NCBI GenBank assembly: GCA_026122225.1
Contig: JANEZZ010000728.1
Span: 2,108,001 to 2,172,000 of the forward strand
DNA length: 64,000 bases
Direction of reading: 5' to 3'
From: Heloderma charlesbogerti
Taxonomy: Eukaryota; Chordata; Lepidosauria; Squamata; Helodermatidae
Below, piece after piece: positions 34,748 through 46,800 of this stretch. Position 1 is the first letter of the stretch. The number at the start of each line of letters is the position of its first letter. A program made the position numbers and the translations under genes. A model generated the notes under the pieces. The model did not search any database and had not been told where the DNA came from. It saw nothing but the letters and a program-made list of their open reading frames with translations.

Positions 34748-35149
34748 CAGGAGCCCTCAACCTTTTAGGGTCAGTGAGCACATTTGGAATTTTGAGGGTG
34801 TTGTGGGTGCTCTCATAAAGTGGCTGCCATGTGGGCTTGCCCACTCATAAAATGGCTTCCATGACGGGCATGACTGTTGACAAAATACTCATTTCCCAGA
34901 AGGCAAACTGGTGAGACTAAAAAAAAAAGTAACTTGACCAGGAATCCATGTGCAAAGCGAGGGTGAAATCTGAGTTCTAAAACACAAAATCAGTCTTTTG
35001 AAGCCAAATAAAGATGGTACTGGAAGGCAGTCCTTTTGCAGCATGCCAGCCTCCCAGTTTAAAAAAATAAAAACAAAACGGAAAATCGGGAAGGGCAGGG
35101 AGCCTGTTGGTTACCAAGAGATGTCTGAGAGACACGTTGGAGACCCCAT
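34748..35149. mobile_element. hAT nonautonomous transposon, 402 bp
   Basis: Begins CAGGAGCCCTCAACCTTTT and ends CGTTGGAGACCCCAT; the ends are imperfect inverted repeats. Perfect 8-bp duplication GTTTAGTG (34740-34747 and 35150-35157), diagnostic of hAT. The interior is noncoding. Confidence 0.82.
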
Positions 35150-35157
35150 GTTTAGTG

Positions 35158-35957
35158 TTACGTAAACAAACCTTGGGCTCATGTGCTCCCCTGTCCTCCA
35201 GTGTAGCTGCCAGGAGATGATCAGAAGGTTTTTCATACATTTTAAATAAACCAGTTTATTGAAAATGTATGAAATGTATGAACCCTAAACTGTGGCTAGT
35301 CTTAATATGAGTTTATTGAAAGGGCCCAGTTCATAAACCATGGTTTGTCCAGGGTTAGACATCATGCTAAAATGTGGTTAGATAAAAATGGAAATGAAAG
35401 CTACTGATTTCCTTATGGCCACACCAGGGGAGAAACTGACGAGCCTGAGGCTCATACATATATAATGATAAATTATATTCTGGACCTGAATAGGGCAAAT
35501 GTTTGAAGAGAAGGACTACTCCAGCCCTGCCTTGCCCTGCCTTCTTCTGTCATGTTTGTTGCCCGGAACTCTTGGAGGGCCACTGTCTGAAGAAGACAAC
35601 CTGCTCTGTCCGTGGAGACACTCCACGCGAGCCAGAATGCTAGGTAAGTTGCTTGTTTGTCTCTAATAGACTTGTAGGTCTGCTTCCATGAAGCCAAGGA
35701 ACTTTGCAGATATTAGTCAGTGGATAATGCAGCCCCAGTTAACTCCCACATAGCACTTCCTTGCACACTGAAAACAATCTTATTTTTTATTTATATAATA
35801 AAGTACAGTCCCACCTCTAAGATGACAAGCGAGTAGGTTTACAATAGTGTTGCTGAAGTTTGTAATTCCGTGCTTCAGAACACAACCTCAGTGATTAGTG
35901 AATACTAACCATAAATACAAGACAAGCATCATAGTCTCTTAAGTTTTTCTCTAGTTC
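35158..35957. other. Intergenic DNA
   Basis: 35265-35395 carries weak similarity to the family-P palindrome (CATAAACCATGGTTTGT). Otherwise nothing. Confidence 0.35.
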
Positions 35958-35965
35958 ATTTACCT

Positions 35966-36093
35966 CACAGGTGGGCAACTTGTGACCCTCCAAATGTACA
36001 ACTTCCATGATTTGTCACCATTGGCTATGCAGGCTAGGGCTGACGGAAGTTCTAGGCCAAAACATCTGGAGGGCCACAATTTGTCCACCCCGG
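35966..36093. mobile_element. hAT-like palindromic MITE
   Basis: ACAGGTGGGCAACTTGTGAC ... AATTTGTCCACCCCGG; 8-bp duplication ATTTACCT / ATTTACTT (35958-35965, 36094-36101). Confidence 0.75.
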
Positions 36094-36101
36094 ATTTACT
36101 T

Positions 36102-37479
36102 GGTGGTGGGGGCAGTGGTGGAGATAGTAGGTTTGGCTATAACAGCATCTCAGATGTAGTTCCTACAAAGAAGATCTGGTCCCAGAGGACATAGCAGCAT
36201 CCTAGCAGAGTTCAAGGAAGGAGGCCTCCCTGCTGCTTTTGCAACTACTAGCACCATGCCAGGTGAGTGAGATGGGCACAGTGGGGCTTGGAGGTTGAGA
36301 TGTTCAGCCCCAGTTGCATTCCTAATGAGGTCTGTATCGGGCATCAAATAAATCAAGCTATTTTCCAGTTTGGGGGGAAATTTCTCAATCTGTCATGCCT
36401 AATATCAAATCAAACTGAGGAAGGGGGGAAATTCTCCCATAGCATTAATCCCTCCACCCAAATACACCACAAAGAACCCAAACAAACAATGATTACTAAG
36501 AAAACAATGTAAGAAAAATATATAAGATTAGGAGAGCAGTCAATTGAATGCTTGCAAAAAACAACACCCCACCCTCCTTCATTCGCCTTACAGAAGTTCA
36601 AATGGGTCTGACATCAGTGGCTTTTTATCAGGAGGGTGCCAATGGGTGGTCCATAATAGGGCCAGACCTACCATCAAAAATGCGTATCTGTTGCCCCTGT
36701 TGATGTTACTTGAGGAGGGCGGGGGGAGGATTTGAAGCACGCTCTAACCCCGAATTTGTCAAGATTTGTAAAGGGAGAAGAAATAACCAGCATTCAAGAG
36801 GGACTGTCTTCATGGAAACAGAAAATTATATTTCAGTATGAACGGAGGATTAGTATTGTTTCTGTTATTCACCAGAGCTGTTCTCTTGCTGCAAAGAGAA
36901 TGGAAAGAGCTGCTAATAGAATGAGAATTGTCTGCTTATAAGAGAATCTGTCCTCTTCACCCTCTGGTGGATATACCTATGGTCAAAAAAAAAAAGTTGT
37001 GTTTTGCCTACCTTGCTCCCAGAACAAAGAACAGTGTCACTGTAAATTACAGCCTAGTAAAGTTCTCTGGACCAGATGGTGTGGTGCAACATCTCTAAAG
37101 CTCCAAATAACAATGATCGTACGTTTATGTTGTTCTTGAGGCTAGCCTGGCTGTAGTATTACATTGTTTTTTTAAAATGTCGTGCCTGCCCACAAGATGA
37201 ACAGGTCTTACATACTTGAACAGGTATATAAGACAAGCAAGGAGGTCACGGAGGTGAAACCAGAATGTGTTACACTATTACTGCCTTGTCCAGAATGGGA
37301 AGTACTTACATCCCATTCTAGAAAATGGGTTTAGAAGGTTGCTGGCTCTGTAGACTCTCTTCCACCCACAGCATACTTACATGACAAAAAGTATGAATCT
37401 AGGTGTCTAAACAGGAATGTTACATTATTTACAATTTTCCCTGTGTTATGAGCTTAATCCTACCAATTTTCACAGCATT
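36102..37479. other. Intergenic DNA, nothing seen
   Basis: No feature supported. Confidence 0.4.
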
Positions 37480-37615
37480 CAGTTACCATTATTCCCATTT
37501 TACAGATGAAAACTGAAGGCATGAAATGGTGGCTTGTCAGAGGCCCCATAATGTGTCAATGGTAGACATGATACTTAAAACCAAACTTCCAAATCCATGT
37601 CCAGCTCACAAGCCC
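37480..37615 (-). mobile_element. MIR fragment
   Basis: ATTATTCCCATTTTACAGAT followed by GAAAACTGAAGGCATG and a degenerate continuation is the diagnostic MIR core, reverse orientation. An ancient amniote SINE. Confidence 0.65.
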
Positions 37616-40009
37616 CCAGACCACAGCAATAGAAAGCGGTGGTTAAAGTTACAATCCCTTGCAGAGTAAGAAAAAAAGATTATATGCAAAACAACTGCAA
37701 AATACATTTTAGTTTTTGTGTCCATAACCAAGTCATACCCTTTGACTAATTACCACCACTTAGTTTTGTATGCAGGATCTCTAATCTAGATTGATTGAAG
37801 GACTGATGTCCTTCAGGATGCACTGGAAACCCAGTGGGGCAGGGGAATGAATCCTTTCATTATCATGATTATGAATACAGATATATGAAGGAGGCACCTT
37901 AAGGAGCAAAGAATGCATGTTGAGTGATCTTGAGTATTTGCTTTTATAGTCCTTGCCCGTAGACATCTCATCATAAATAAATGAATTATAGATGGTTGAG
38001 CATAAAAGACACAAGGCAATGTGAACAGAACTGTAGTGTCTCGAAGCAGCAGAATCCATGTCTGCTTCTATGGTAGCATGTAGGTTTTTCAAACAGCCTG
38101 TTGTGCATGAAACTGTGTAGCCAACTGAATTTCTTTTTGTTGCACATGGCAATCTGGATCAAATGGTACAGTTCTGTAATTTTTAGCAGAAGGAGACTGA
38201 TAGAGCACAGGCTTTGAATACATTAAGTTTAACGTTCAATCTCAGTTATTGCCAGTAAAAGAAAGTCCAAGGTATTAGGAAGGCAGACCAGAAAAGAGCA
38301 CTGCCTGAGCTCTTACCACCCTCAGGCAGCTACTGGGCTTGCAGCAGGGCACACCAATGCTGATGTCCAGCACCAGGGCCAGCGCATATCCTGGCAGTAG
38401 TGGTGTGGCTAGGTAATTTTAGGTCCTGGACATAATGGTCTTATTCGGTAGGGCAGGGGGATTTAGACTGCCATGTGTATTACTTCCGTTGTGAAGCACA
38501 GAACTCACATTTCTTCCCCTGCTACCGTCATTCCATGCTTTACAACTGCTTCCACATTCCTGATACGTTAAGAGCACACACATACACAAAACTATTGACC
38601 AACCCTGGTAAAAGAATACCTGAGCATTGCAGTTTCATATTTTAAACTCACTTAAATCATAGCACCATCTTGATTACAGGAATAAAATGGGAGTTTGCCT
38701 CTGCTGCCCTGACACTAAAAACATTTGCTTGGGAATAAGCACCATTTTGTTGTAGAAAAGGATGGTTTATTTTAAAAGTGAAAGTAATAAAATGAGCCTC
38801 TGATGCCCAGTCAGTTGACCCGCAACTACAAAATGTTTTTAAAAGTAAGGACACTGTGGTGACCAACATCAGCCCCGGTGGTGACCAGCCTGCACATGCC
38901 AGCCCAGGTACTGATGGGAGCAGCAGCACACAAGCCCAGAACCACGTGCTGCTCTCTGGGTGGTCACTAGGGGTGAGGGCTGCAGGGCCCAGGGCCTTAG
39001 TCCTGAGGTCCAGCCCTAACTGCACCATTTCCTGGCAGGTTTTATTACTGCTGCCATCACTACTGCAGCTGACGTGGTTCAGCTAGGGTGACATCAGGGA
39101 CTAGTAAATGAGGGGTGGCAGTGCTGATGGATGTACCCATCAGGAACAGTATGACCAGGGTCCTTCAAACCAGTAGCCAGGACTGCTGACACCTGCTCTG
39201 TGCCCACTCACCCACCCCGTCTTAACTGGACTGGGTTTTCTTCTCTCTCAAATATTCAACTCATTTTACTTGGATCATTTAATCTATTTTCCTTCATCTA
39301 TTTTCCCCTCTGTGAACCAAATAGCTTCTGCTGCCTGTTTGCTTTTACCCTCTTGAATCATGACTCATATGAAGAAGCTGAGCAGAAGAAACAGTCTTGT
39401 TTAGCATGACCCTGACATTTAGGATTTCTTTTCCCTTCCTTCAAAGCCAAAAACGTGATCTCTCACTCACACACACGGCTCTCCAACATAGGAGGCTGCA
39501 ATTTGGATTTTACTCACAGGGTGGAACATCAGCAACAAATTCACTTGCCCAAGAAATCCATCAGACGCAACAGCTAATTCTGGTGAATCACCCAACATAT
39601 ATAACACTGAGCATTTGTCCGATGATGTGTCTAAGCTGGCATTGTGCTACAGGCAAGAGACAAATTGAGATTTCACACCCTTGCTGATTCGTAAGTAGGG
39701 TGCTACAGCTGTTAACCTCCTTAGGCTATATAAGGAATAAAATGGATGCTGACATAGATTAATTAAAGGGTTTTTTGGCTGGTGAAACAAAAAGCATAAG
39801 TTAGTCATTACTTCTTAATTCTTCATAAACATCAAGAGTAGTGTCTCTTGTGTTGCCCAAGATTCTGTTATAATTGCTACTGTTTTGGAGATAGAAAGCA
39901 ACATTTATGGGGTACAAATTTTCTGTAATGCCTACTCATTTGAACAGCAAGATACTTTGCATGGAATACTCTTCTCTTCTTGGAAAAAGAGTGCAAAAGT
40001 CACCATAAT
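37616..40009. other. Intergenic DNA, nothing clear
   Basis: A 123-codon open stretch at 37781-38152 (minus) has no recognisable domain. No other feature supported. Confidence 0.4.
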
Positions 40010-40200
40010 AAGTATTTATTCATATACCACTTTTGTTCAGTTTTCATAGCTGTTTTCATACATTACCATAACAATTCTTATTGCAGCCCTGTAAAGTAGG
40101 CCAATATTAGTATTATCCCCACATTAATTATGGGGCGTTAAGGTGGAGAGAAAGTAAGCCCACCAGTGAATTAAAGATTAAACTGAGGTCTGAAATAGCT
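40010..40200 (-). mobile_element. MIR/CORE-SINE fragment
   Basis: ATTATCCCCACATTAATTATG preceded by GCAGCCCTGTAAAGTAGG and followed by AAACTGAGG-like bases; degenerate MIR-type core and tail in reverse orientation. Confidence 0.5.
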
Positions 40201-40277
40201 CATGGGGCATACCAGAAGTGCGAAAAATCCAAGTACTCTGTAGCCAGTAGCCCCACCAGCTAGTGTGGTGTAGTGCA

Positions 40278-41063
40278 GGGTGGAGAACCTCTTTCAGCCA
40301 AGGGGCTGAATTCCATTTTGGAGACAATCTTGGGGGCCGCGTTCCAGTGGTGGGTGGGGCCAAAGGCAAAAGAGGTGGGGCTAAAATGCCAGCGTATTGT
40401 AGCTTAAAGCTCTTCCTGCCAGTTGTTGTTGTTCAGTCGTTCAGTCGTGTCCGACTCTTCGTGACCCCATGGACCATAGCACGCCAGGCCTTCCTGTCCT
40501 CCGCTCTCTCCCAGACCGTGCTCAAGTTCATATTCATTGCATCGGTGATGCTATCTAGCCATCTCATCCTCTGCCGTCCCCTTCTCCTTTTGCCCTCAGT
40601 CTTTCCCAGCATCAGGGTCTTTTCCAGAGAGTTTTCTCTTTGCATTAGGTGGCCAAAATATTTGAGCCTCAGCTTCAGTATCTGTCCTTCCAATGAGCAC
40701 TCAGGGTTGATTTCCTTTAGGATTGACTGATTTGACCTCCTTGCAGTCCAGGGGACTCGTAAGAGACTTCTCCAGCAGCACAGTTCAAAAGCATCAATTC
40801 TTCGGCGCTCAGCCTTCCTTATAGTCCAGCTCTCACAGCCATATGTTACTACTGGGCTTACTGCCAGTAACTAAGCCTTAAGAGAGGCATTTAATTTTTC
40901 AGAATGCGAAAAAAAAACTATGCAAAAGCCAGGAAGCCACCCCAAAATCAGTCAGGTGGAAGGGAGTGGGCCAGGGGTGGGTCCATCTGGGACACCCAGA
41001 GGGCTGGATTGGAACCCCAGCAGGGCTGGGTTTGGCCTGTGGGTCTGAGGTTCCCCACCCCTT
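40278..41063. mobile_element. Probable hAT nonautonomous element interrupted by BovB
   Basis: The left end CAGGGTGGAGAACCTCTTTC and right end TGAGGTTCCCCACCCCTTG are inverted repeats. The flanks TGTAGTG and TATAGTG are near-identical, fitting an 8-bp hAT duplication that has decayed. The interior holds GGGGCC-rich sequence and the BovB fragment 40424-40860. Confidence 0.65.
40424..40860 (-). mobile_element. RTE-BovB, 5'-truncated 3' end, 437 bp
   Basis: (GTT)n tract then the conserved BovB 3' end; minus strand codes for the C-terminal ORF segment with RRRGRQRMRWLD, WRAMVHGVTKSRTRLND. Flanked by a perfect 8-bp duplication CTGCCAGT (40416-40423 and 40861-40868). The frame over the last 86 codons is open, so it looks younger than the copy at 4710-7900. 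Confidence 0.92.
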
Positions 41064-41078
41064 GTATAGTGGTTAGAA

Positions 41079-41213
41079 CAGTCTTCCCCAATCTGGTCAC
41101 CTCCACAAGTTTTAGACTGCACCTCCTATCATCGCTGACCATAGGCCTGGTTGTCCAGGATTTCTGGGACCTGTAGTTCAAAACATCTGGAGGCCATGAG
41201 GTTGGGGAAGGCT
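41079..41213. mobile_element. hAT-like palindromic MITE, diverged
   Basis: CAGTCTTCCCCAATCTGG ... GAGGTTGGGGAAGGCTGG with inverted interior; same family as 31758-31890. Confidence 0.65.
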
Positions 41214-41224
41214 GGGTCATAGTG

Positions 41225-41425
41225 TCAGACTAGGGGAAACTTGGGTTCAAATATATGCTCAAGCATGAAGGTCTCGGATCCTTGGTCCAGTCACCATCTC
41301 TCAGTCTAGTTACATCACAGGATTGTTGTGAGAATAAAATGAGGGAGGAGAGTGAAGAACTATGTATATACCTCTAAGCTCCCTGGAGGAAGGGTGGTAT
41401 AAAAATGTAATAAATACATTACATT
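41225..41425 (+). mobile_element. tRNA/CORE-SINE with L2-like tail
   Basis: B-box-like CTTGGGTTCAAAT, the typical 'ACAGGATTGTTGTGAGAATA' segment, then TAAGCTCCCTGGAGGAAGGG and TATAAAAATGTAATAAATAC tail. The reverse-oriented relative is at 44405-44650. Confidence 0.7.
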
Positions 41426-42081
41426 TGCTTCCTAACCAGCACCTGGGTTGCTGGTTAGGAAGCAGGTAGCTTTTCCTTTTGGGTTCCTAGAAAACCTCGG
41501 TTGCCTCTACATTTTGCAAAAAAGAAAGGAAAGAAGTAAAAATAAAATACTGTACCCCTCAATAATTTCCTTAATGACTAATACTGTACCAGCTTCAACA
41601 CTATCATAATAGGAAGCAAATAAGGACAGAGTAAGGACTTGTTTGGAACCTAAATAAACATGCAAATTCAGTTCAGTTGACACCAAGAAATACAGACCTA
41701 GGCAACATTTCTAAGGCATAGTCCTACAATATGTGTTCTCAAGATCATGGTCATATTGATGTTGGAATCTTGACTGATACTGATGTGCATTCCAACAAGA
41801 ACATATAAAAAAAACACCATGCAGATGTACCTTCTAACCTTCTCATCCATAGCACATACTATAGTTTCCAAAATCCTGAATGATGGGGAAGGGGTCTCTC
41901 ATCAGTGTGCATACTTGAACTGGGCAATTAATCTGGAATGACCATCATGGGTTAAGGGAATGAGAGATACTAGGAAAGGAAAGGAACTAGATAATGGAAT
42001 GAGAGATACTAGACAGAGAAAGGGAAAAGAGAATCATCATTGCTTAAAGTGATACCCTGTGATTTTTATAAAGGTTGCTGA

Positions 42082-42236
42082 GGGTGCAATCCTATGCATG
42101 TTTAGACTGAAAAAAGCACTACAACTCCCAGCATTCCCTGGCCAGTATGGCTGGCAGTATGGATATGGAAAATCCAGTAGGGCATGCTGGAAGTTGTAGG
42201 GCTGTTTTTGGTCTAAACTTGCATAGGATTGCACCC
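42082..42236. mobile_element. Palindromic MITE family 1, 155 bp
   Basis: GGGTGCAATCCTATGCATG ... TTGCATAGGATTGCACCC, with about 20 extra bases in the centre compared with other copies. Flanks TGA / TAA, a decayed 3-bp duplication. Confidence 0.8.
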
Positions 42237-42299
42237 TAAATCTATCTTTCCATACTTAAATTGACTGTATGCCACTGACAAGATTTAATGCCACTTCAT

Positions 42300-42430
42300 T
42301 TTATTTCATAAATACATATACTGCCTTTCAATATATAGGCATTCCACAACACCATCCCACCCCAAATAAATCATAAATACACTATTAAAAACAACAACAA
42401 ATTAAACAGAAATAAAATGGAAGCATTCTC
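42300..42430 (-). mobile_element. L2 3'-end fragment
   Basis: ATACTGCCTTTCAATATATA ... CACTATTAAAAACAACAACA; 3' terminal L2 sequence in reverse orientation. Confidence 0.5.
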
Positions 42431-44400
42431 TGAAAATTAGATATTAAAATCTCATCACATTTTGGCCACTGGAGGGTGCTGCAGCGCTTGTCCACATTGG
42501 AGGGCATGAATGTCGTATTTTTGCAACCAGCAATTCATGCTACAAAAAGTGAAGTTACTAACCTGGAAAACATTGGTCATCAAGGCTGAGTCTGGAATCA
42601 GCAGGCAAGATTGTAATGAACTATACTTTTCTATCAGACTAAATTCAGAACTGTGTACAATTGCACACAATCAATGATGTGTATCAAAAACACACTGTGC
42701 CTAAAACCGGGGAGAGGGCCTTGAGATGGGAATCTGCTAAAAGATATTAGAAACATGCTTACAGCAATGGTGCATATTCAGTGAAAATCCCATATTTTAA
42801 TTTTTCTTAAAAAATAAATAAAAGGCCTGTGATAATGAAGGTGAAAGGGTAAGATAATGGTGAGGAACAGTACAAGAGTTCCATTCAAGCCAATTTGAGT
42901 TAGGTTTGTGTCTCATTTAGAAAGTACACATTTTATGCAGAAAAAAGGAAAATCCTCTAGAAACAAAGTACTAAAATAATAATAGCTTAGCTCCGACCTG
43001 GTGATATACTTTTAGGTCCAATTCACACAGGCAAGGCACTGGTTGCCACTTGAAAATGATTGAACCTACGCTCACAATTGGCAAGTGCAAAAAGAGAAAA
43101 CTTTATTTTAAAATATAATTTTAAAAATCCTGGCTTTCTGCTCAAATTGGCACTCAAAGTAGTTTGAAATCTCAGCCTCATACGTTTACAAAATGTAACA
43201 ACTCACAATGAGAGCAAGAGAGAATGTGTAGGTTATTAGCCCACCCGTCTGTCCAGGTTTTACAGTACACTCCTATACATGGCTTCTTAAAAGTTCTACT
43301 AAATTCAACAGTCTTACCTGGAGAAGTAGATATAGGACTGGAGCCTTAGTCATTTGTAGTAATGACCAGAATGTAAGCAAGAATATGACTCTGATCCAGT
43401 TTTCAAAAGCTTCCCTGCCTGGATGTGTTGGAGATTTTTACTACCTACAACCAATAGGTGCCTATCTGCAGTTTGTAATAAAGGGTTGTAATGGCATGGT
43501 AAAAAAAAAATCACCAGAACCTCATAGAGAACTGCTGATAGAAACAGCTTGCAGATGGAGTAGGCATGACCTGACTGCACTTTCTTGTGACTTAATTTAA
43601 CTGTTCCTTGAGCAAGAATATCATGCTTGAAAGTGCTGAATAATGGGTTGGATCCAGACTTAATCATATTTAGAGTAAACCCATTTAAAGCAATGGAACT
43701 ATCACTAATTTCAGTTCCACTGATTTTAATGGGTTCTATTTCAAGTATGACTACATTTAGATCCAATCCATTATCTCCAGGTCTACTGAAGTGTTGCAGT
43801 TCATCATCAGAATTTCTTCACCCTGTGTCAGTATTTTGGTCCGAACAATTCTCTATTCCTCTTTGCTTCGCTCAATATAGAGAAATTAGGACTGAAGCTT
43901 ACTGAGCACTTTGCAGCATCATTTCTGTTGGCAAGCAACTAGAGAAAATACTTCGTAGTCTTGTTGACATGAGCAGTTCAGCTGCTTAAATGTCTGCCAT
44001 GAGAGGATAGCTCCTTCACCACAAGGCAAACTGCTACTAGGATGGAGTCATAGCTATATGTCTGACTTTGGTGGCAACAGGGAGACAGTGCCTTGAGCAG
44101 TTACAACAGATTATTATCAGGTGAGTCAGGAAATGGGCCTGACAAGACTGCACATGTTTAAAACATTAAATCTGGCTAACATGGAATAAGACAGGTTGAA
44201 AACATTAAGACGACATTTCAAGAATGCAAATATTCTAGTTTCATCGGTTTTTCAAGTACTCTGAATAAGTTCTGTTGTGGATGCTAGCATAATAATATAC
44301 AAAAACATTGCACTTCCAACCATCTTAAAAATACAAACATTTGTACAGTATGTTGGACACACATAATTGTCTTCTAGTCATCCGCTAGCACTGGTTGTTG
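42431..44400. other. Intergenic DNA, mostly unique
   Basis: Weak MITE-3-like palindromes at about 43255-43335 and 43655-43775. Nothing else supported. Confidence 0.4.
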
Positions 44401-44404
44401 TAAG

Positions 44405-44650
44405 TTTTTTGAAATTTATTTATTACTACATTTATATCCCACCTTTTTACCTCTTGCTACAAACTGAAGGCCTCCTCCTGCTCTTCATTTTATTCACACA
44501 ACAACCCTGTGAGGTAGGTTTGGCTGAGAGGTGGGTTTGGGCTTGCCTAAAGTCACCCTGTGAGCTTCAGTGGCTGAGTAGGGACGAGAACCTGGATCTC
44601 CCAAGTCCCAGCCCAACACTCTTAACCACTACACCACACTGTTTCTCATT
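44405..44650 (-). mobile_element. tRNA/CORE-SINE with L2-like tail
   Basis: Minus strand: head AGTGTGGTGTAGTGGTTAAG, B box GGTTCTCGTCCC-like, core TCAGCCAAACCTACCTCACA, GGGTTGTTGTGTGAATAAAA, tail GTGGGATATAAATGTAGTAA, then ATAAATAAA. Complete structure. Confidence 0.8.
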
Positions 44651-45034
44651 AAGTTATATAAATGTGTTAAATCAGTTGTCGTAATAGGTAGAGATGAAAA
44701 CCAAACACTCTTCAGACCCACTGGATTCAATGAGTTAAACAGATGGATTGCAACTTGTATATAGGAAAGATGCTTATACACAGTTCTGGCACAGTGCAGA
44801 CTCCTATCCAAACATGATGGGCCAGAAAGATCAAAAGATTGTGGAATGCCTTCCTGGGGCATGGAACCAATAAGAGTGCTTGCCAGGATGTAGTGCTGTA
44901 AAGCACTGACAGATACACTGTTATTAGATTTATATTCCAATTTTCCAGATGATTTCCGCAGGAATGATCCAGTAGCTGTTAAGGCCTGGTCTGCTCTTAA
45001 ATTAGATTGGCCTAGGGATGCTGGAGAAATCTGT

Positions 45035-45325
45035 GCAGGGGGTGAAGCACGCTGAGCTTTCAGCAGCTCACACCCCTGGACTTCAGCTCGCTTCCCCAAC
45101 TCGATGTACATTGAGCTGGGCCAGCTCATGGATTTTCTGGTTTGTTTTTTCGTTAAAAAGACATTTGCACAAATTGCAGCCGTAAATTGCTTAATTTGCA
45201 CAAATTACTGCTGCAATTTCTGCAAATGGCTTTTTATGGGGGAAAACCCTTGAGAAAAATTCCCGTATTCCGGGAAAAACCCACACACCTCAGCTCATGA
45301 ATACAAGCCGAGCTGGGCAAGCAAC
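45035..45325. repeat. Palindromic repeat, unassigned
   Basis: GAGCTGGGCCAGCTCATGGA near 45113 is mirrored by CAGCTCATGAATACAAGCCGAGCTGGGC near 45291 (first 20 of the pair shown), and TTTGCACAAATTGCAGC by GCTGCAATTTCTGCAAAT. Probably a nonautonomous DNA transposon; ends not defined. Confidence 0.45.
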
Positions 45326-46800
45326 GGGTATCAGTTGGGCCCCAAAAGAGCCAGATTTTCTAACGTCAACATCCCGAGAGAGGACTCTGCTAGAAAGAGA
45401 AAAAGCCCCCTCTCTCAACATACAGAAGCTGGCGTTTCTTCTCCCCATCACTCTCTCTGCACTTTGCCCAAGTGGCGCCTAGCTGCCTCTTCGAAGGGCA
45501 GATTGAGGGGCTTGTGCAGAGGTTACCATGACACTCCGTGCTTAATATATAATGGATCTCCAGGGAATAAAACTGTGACTCACTCCATCTCTGGCTATCA
45601 CCCAGTGCCACTTCCGCTTCCCATCTGGGCTTCCATTGGCATTCCAGTCACCTCAATGGAGACATATAAACTTGCTCCCTCTCCCTATATTATGCTGCTG
45701 TTCTCATGCCAATAAGGAGCTTGTCAAAAAGGTTTTGTTAATCTAGACTTTAAGAGTTAGCCATATTTAGAGTACAAGCTCTCAAAAGGCAATAAAGGCA
45801 GAAGGCCATGCAGGAACCAGTAATCGCTGTCATAGACAGTATTCAGCCAACACCAACGTAGGAGTTTTTAGAGCTGTGTAAGTTCAAGTGGCAGATGTTT
45901 AAAGAATAAAAATGTCAAGGTATCTAAGTGGTCACGCACTGTTTGATTAGGCACACAAAACTTACTCTTGCCTTTGAAGGTTTCTTGCAGGAGACTTTTG
46001 AAGACTGGAAATGGACTTTTAAACATGATTCCTTAGCCCAGTGTTAGCACCTAATCCTGGCTGCCTCCGAGACAGTGATACCCTCTCCACTGGCCTTGCT
46101 GGAACCAATATTTATCTTCTCCTCTCCCAGAACTATCGCCTGTAGTTCCATTATAACTTGATTCTATAAACACTATGAAAGTTGGTGCCCTGAATGTGCT
46201 TATTCTCGTCTTCCCTTTCTCCTTTTGCATCATGTCTCTTAGCCATTTTTTTCAATTGTAAATTGCCTTGTGCTTTGACAGAAAGGTAATATACAAATGC
46301 AGCAAATAAATACATAAAATAAAAATATCAAAATATATGATGAACAGTGTTAAGCAATACATAAGTCAAGGCAATAAGAGCAAAAACACAACAATCCAAA
46401 GTCTGAAATGATGAGAATGTATCAATTATTCCCTATATATGTAAGTCAAGAATTCTCAAACCAAGAAACAAACACCTACCAAAATGTACTATATTGAGTT
46501 CCATGTGTTAAGAGTGCCTGGTGTCCACATGCTATATCACAATATTATTGTAGAAAACGATAGTCTAATTGCATTTAGCATAACATTACACTGAAGTCTA
46601 TCAAAAGGTATAAGTAGATTAGAAGAAGGAGGATCAGCAAAAGACAAAGACAATTTACCATGGAATTTCCAATATAAATTTGATCACCTAGATTCTATAC
46701 CAAGAACACAGAGAAACACCAATAGTATTATGGACAATCAGATTACAGAGAGAAGGGAGGACAAATATTCTTCAACTTTTTTATTAGAATTCGCTTTTTA
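45326..46800. other. Intergenic DNA, mostly unique
   Basis: 46250-46330 has an L2-like tail on the plus strand (AATTGCCTTGTGCTTTGACA, AATAAATACATAAAATAAA). Otherwise nothing. Confidence 0.4.

Noticed and set aside
37781..38152. 123-codon minus-strand open frame
   Set aside because: No recognisable domain, no splice sites or start context, composition like noncoding DNA.
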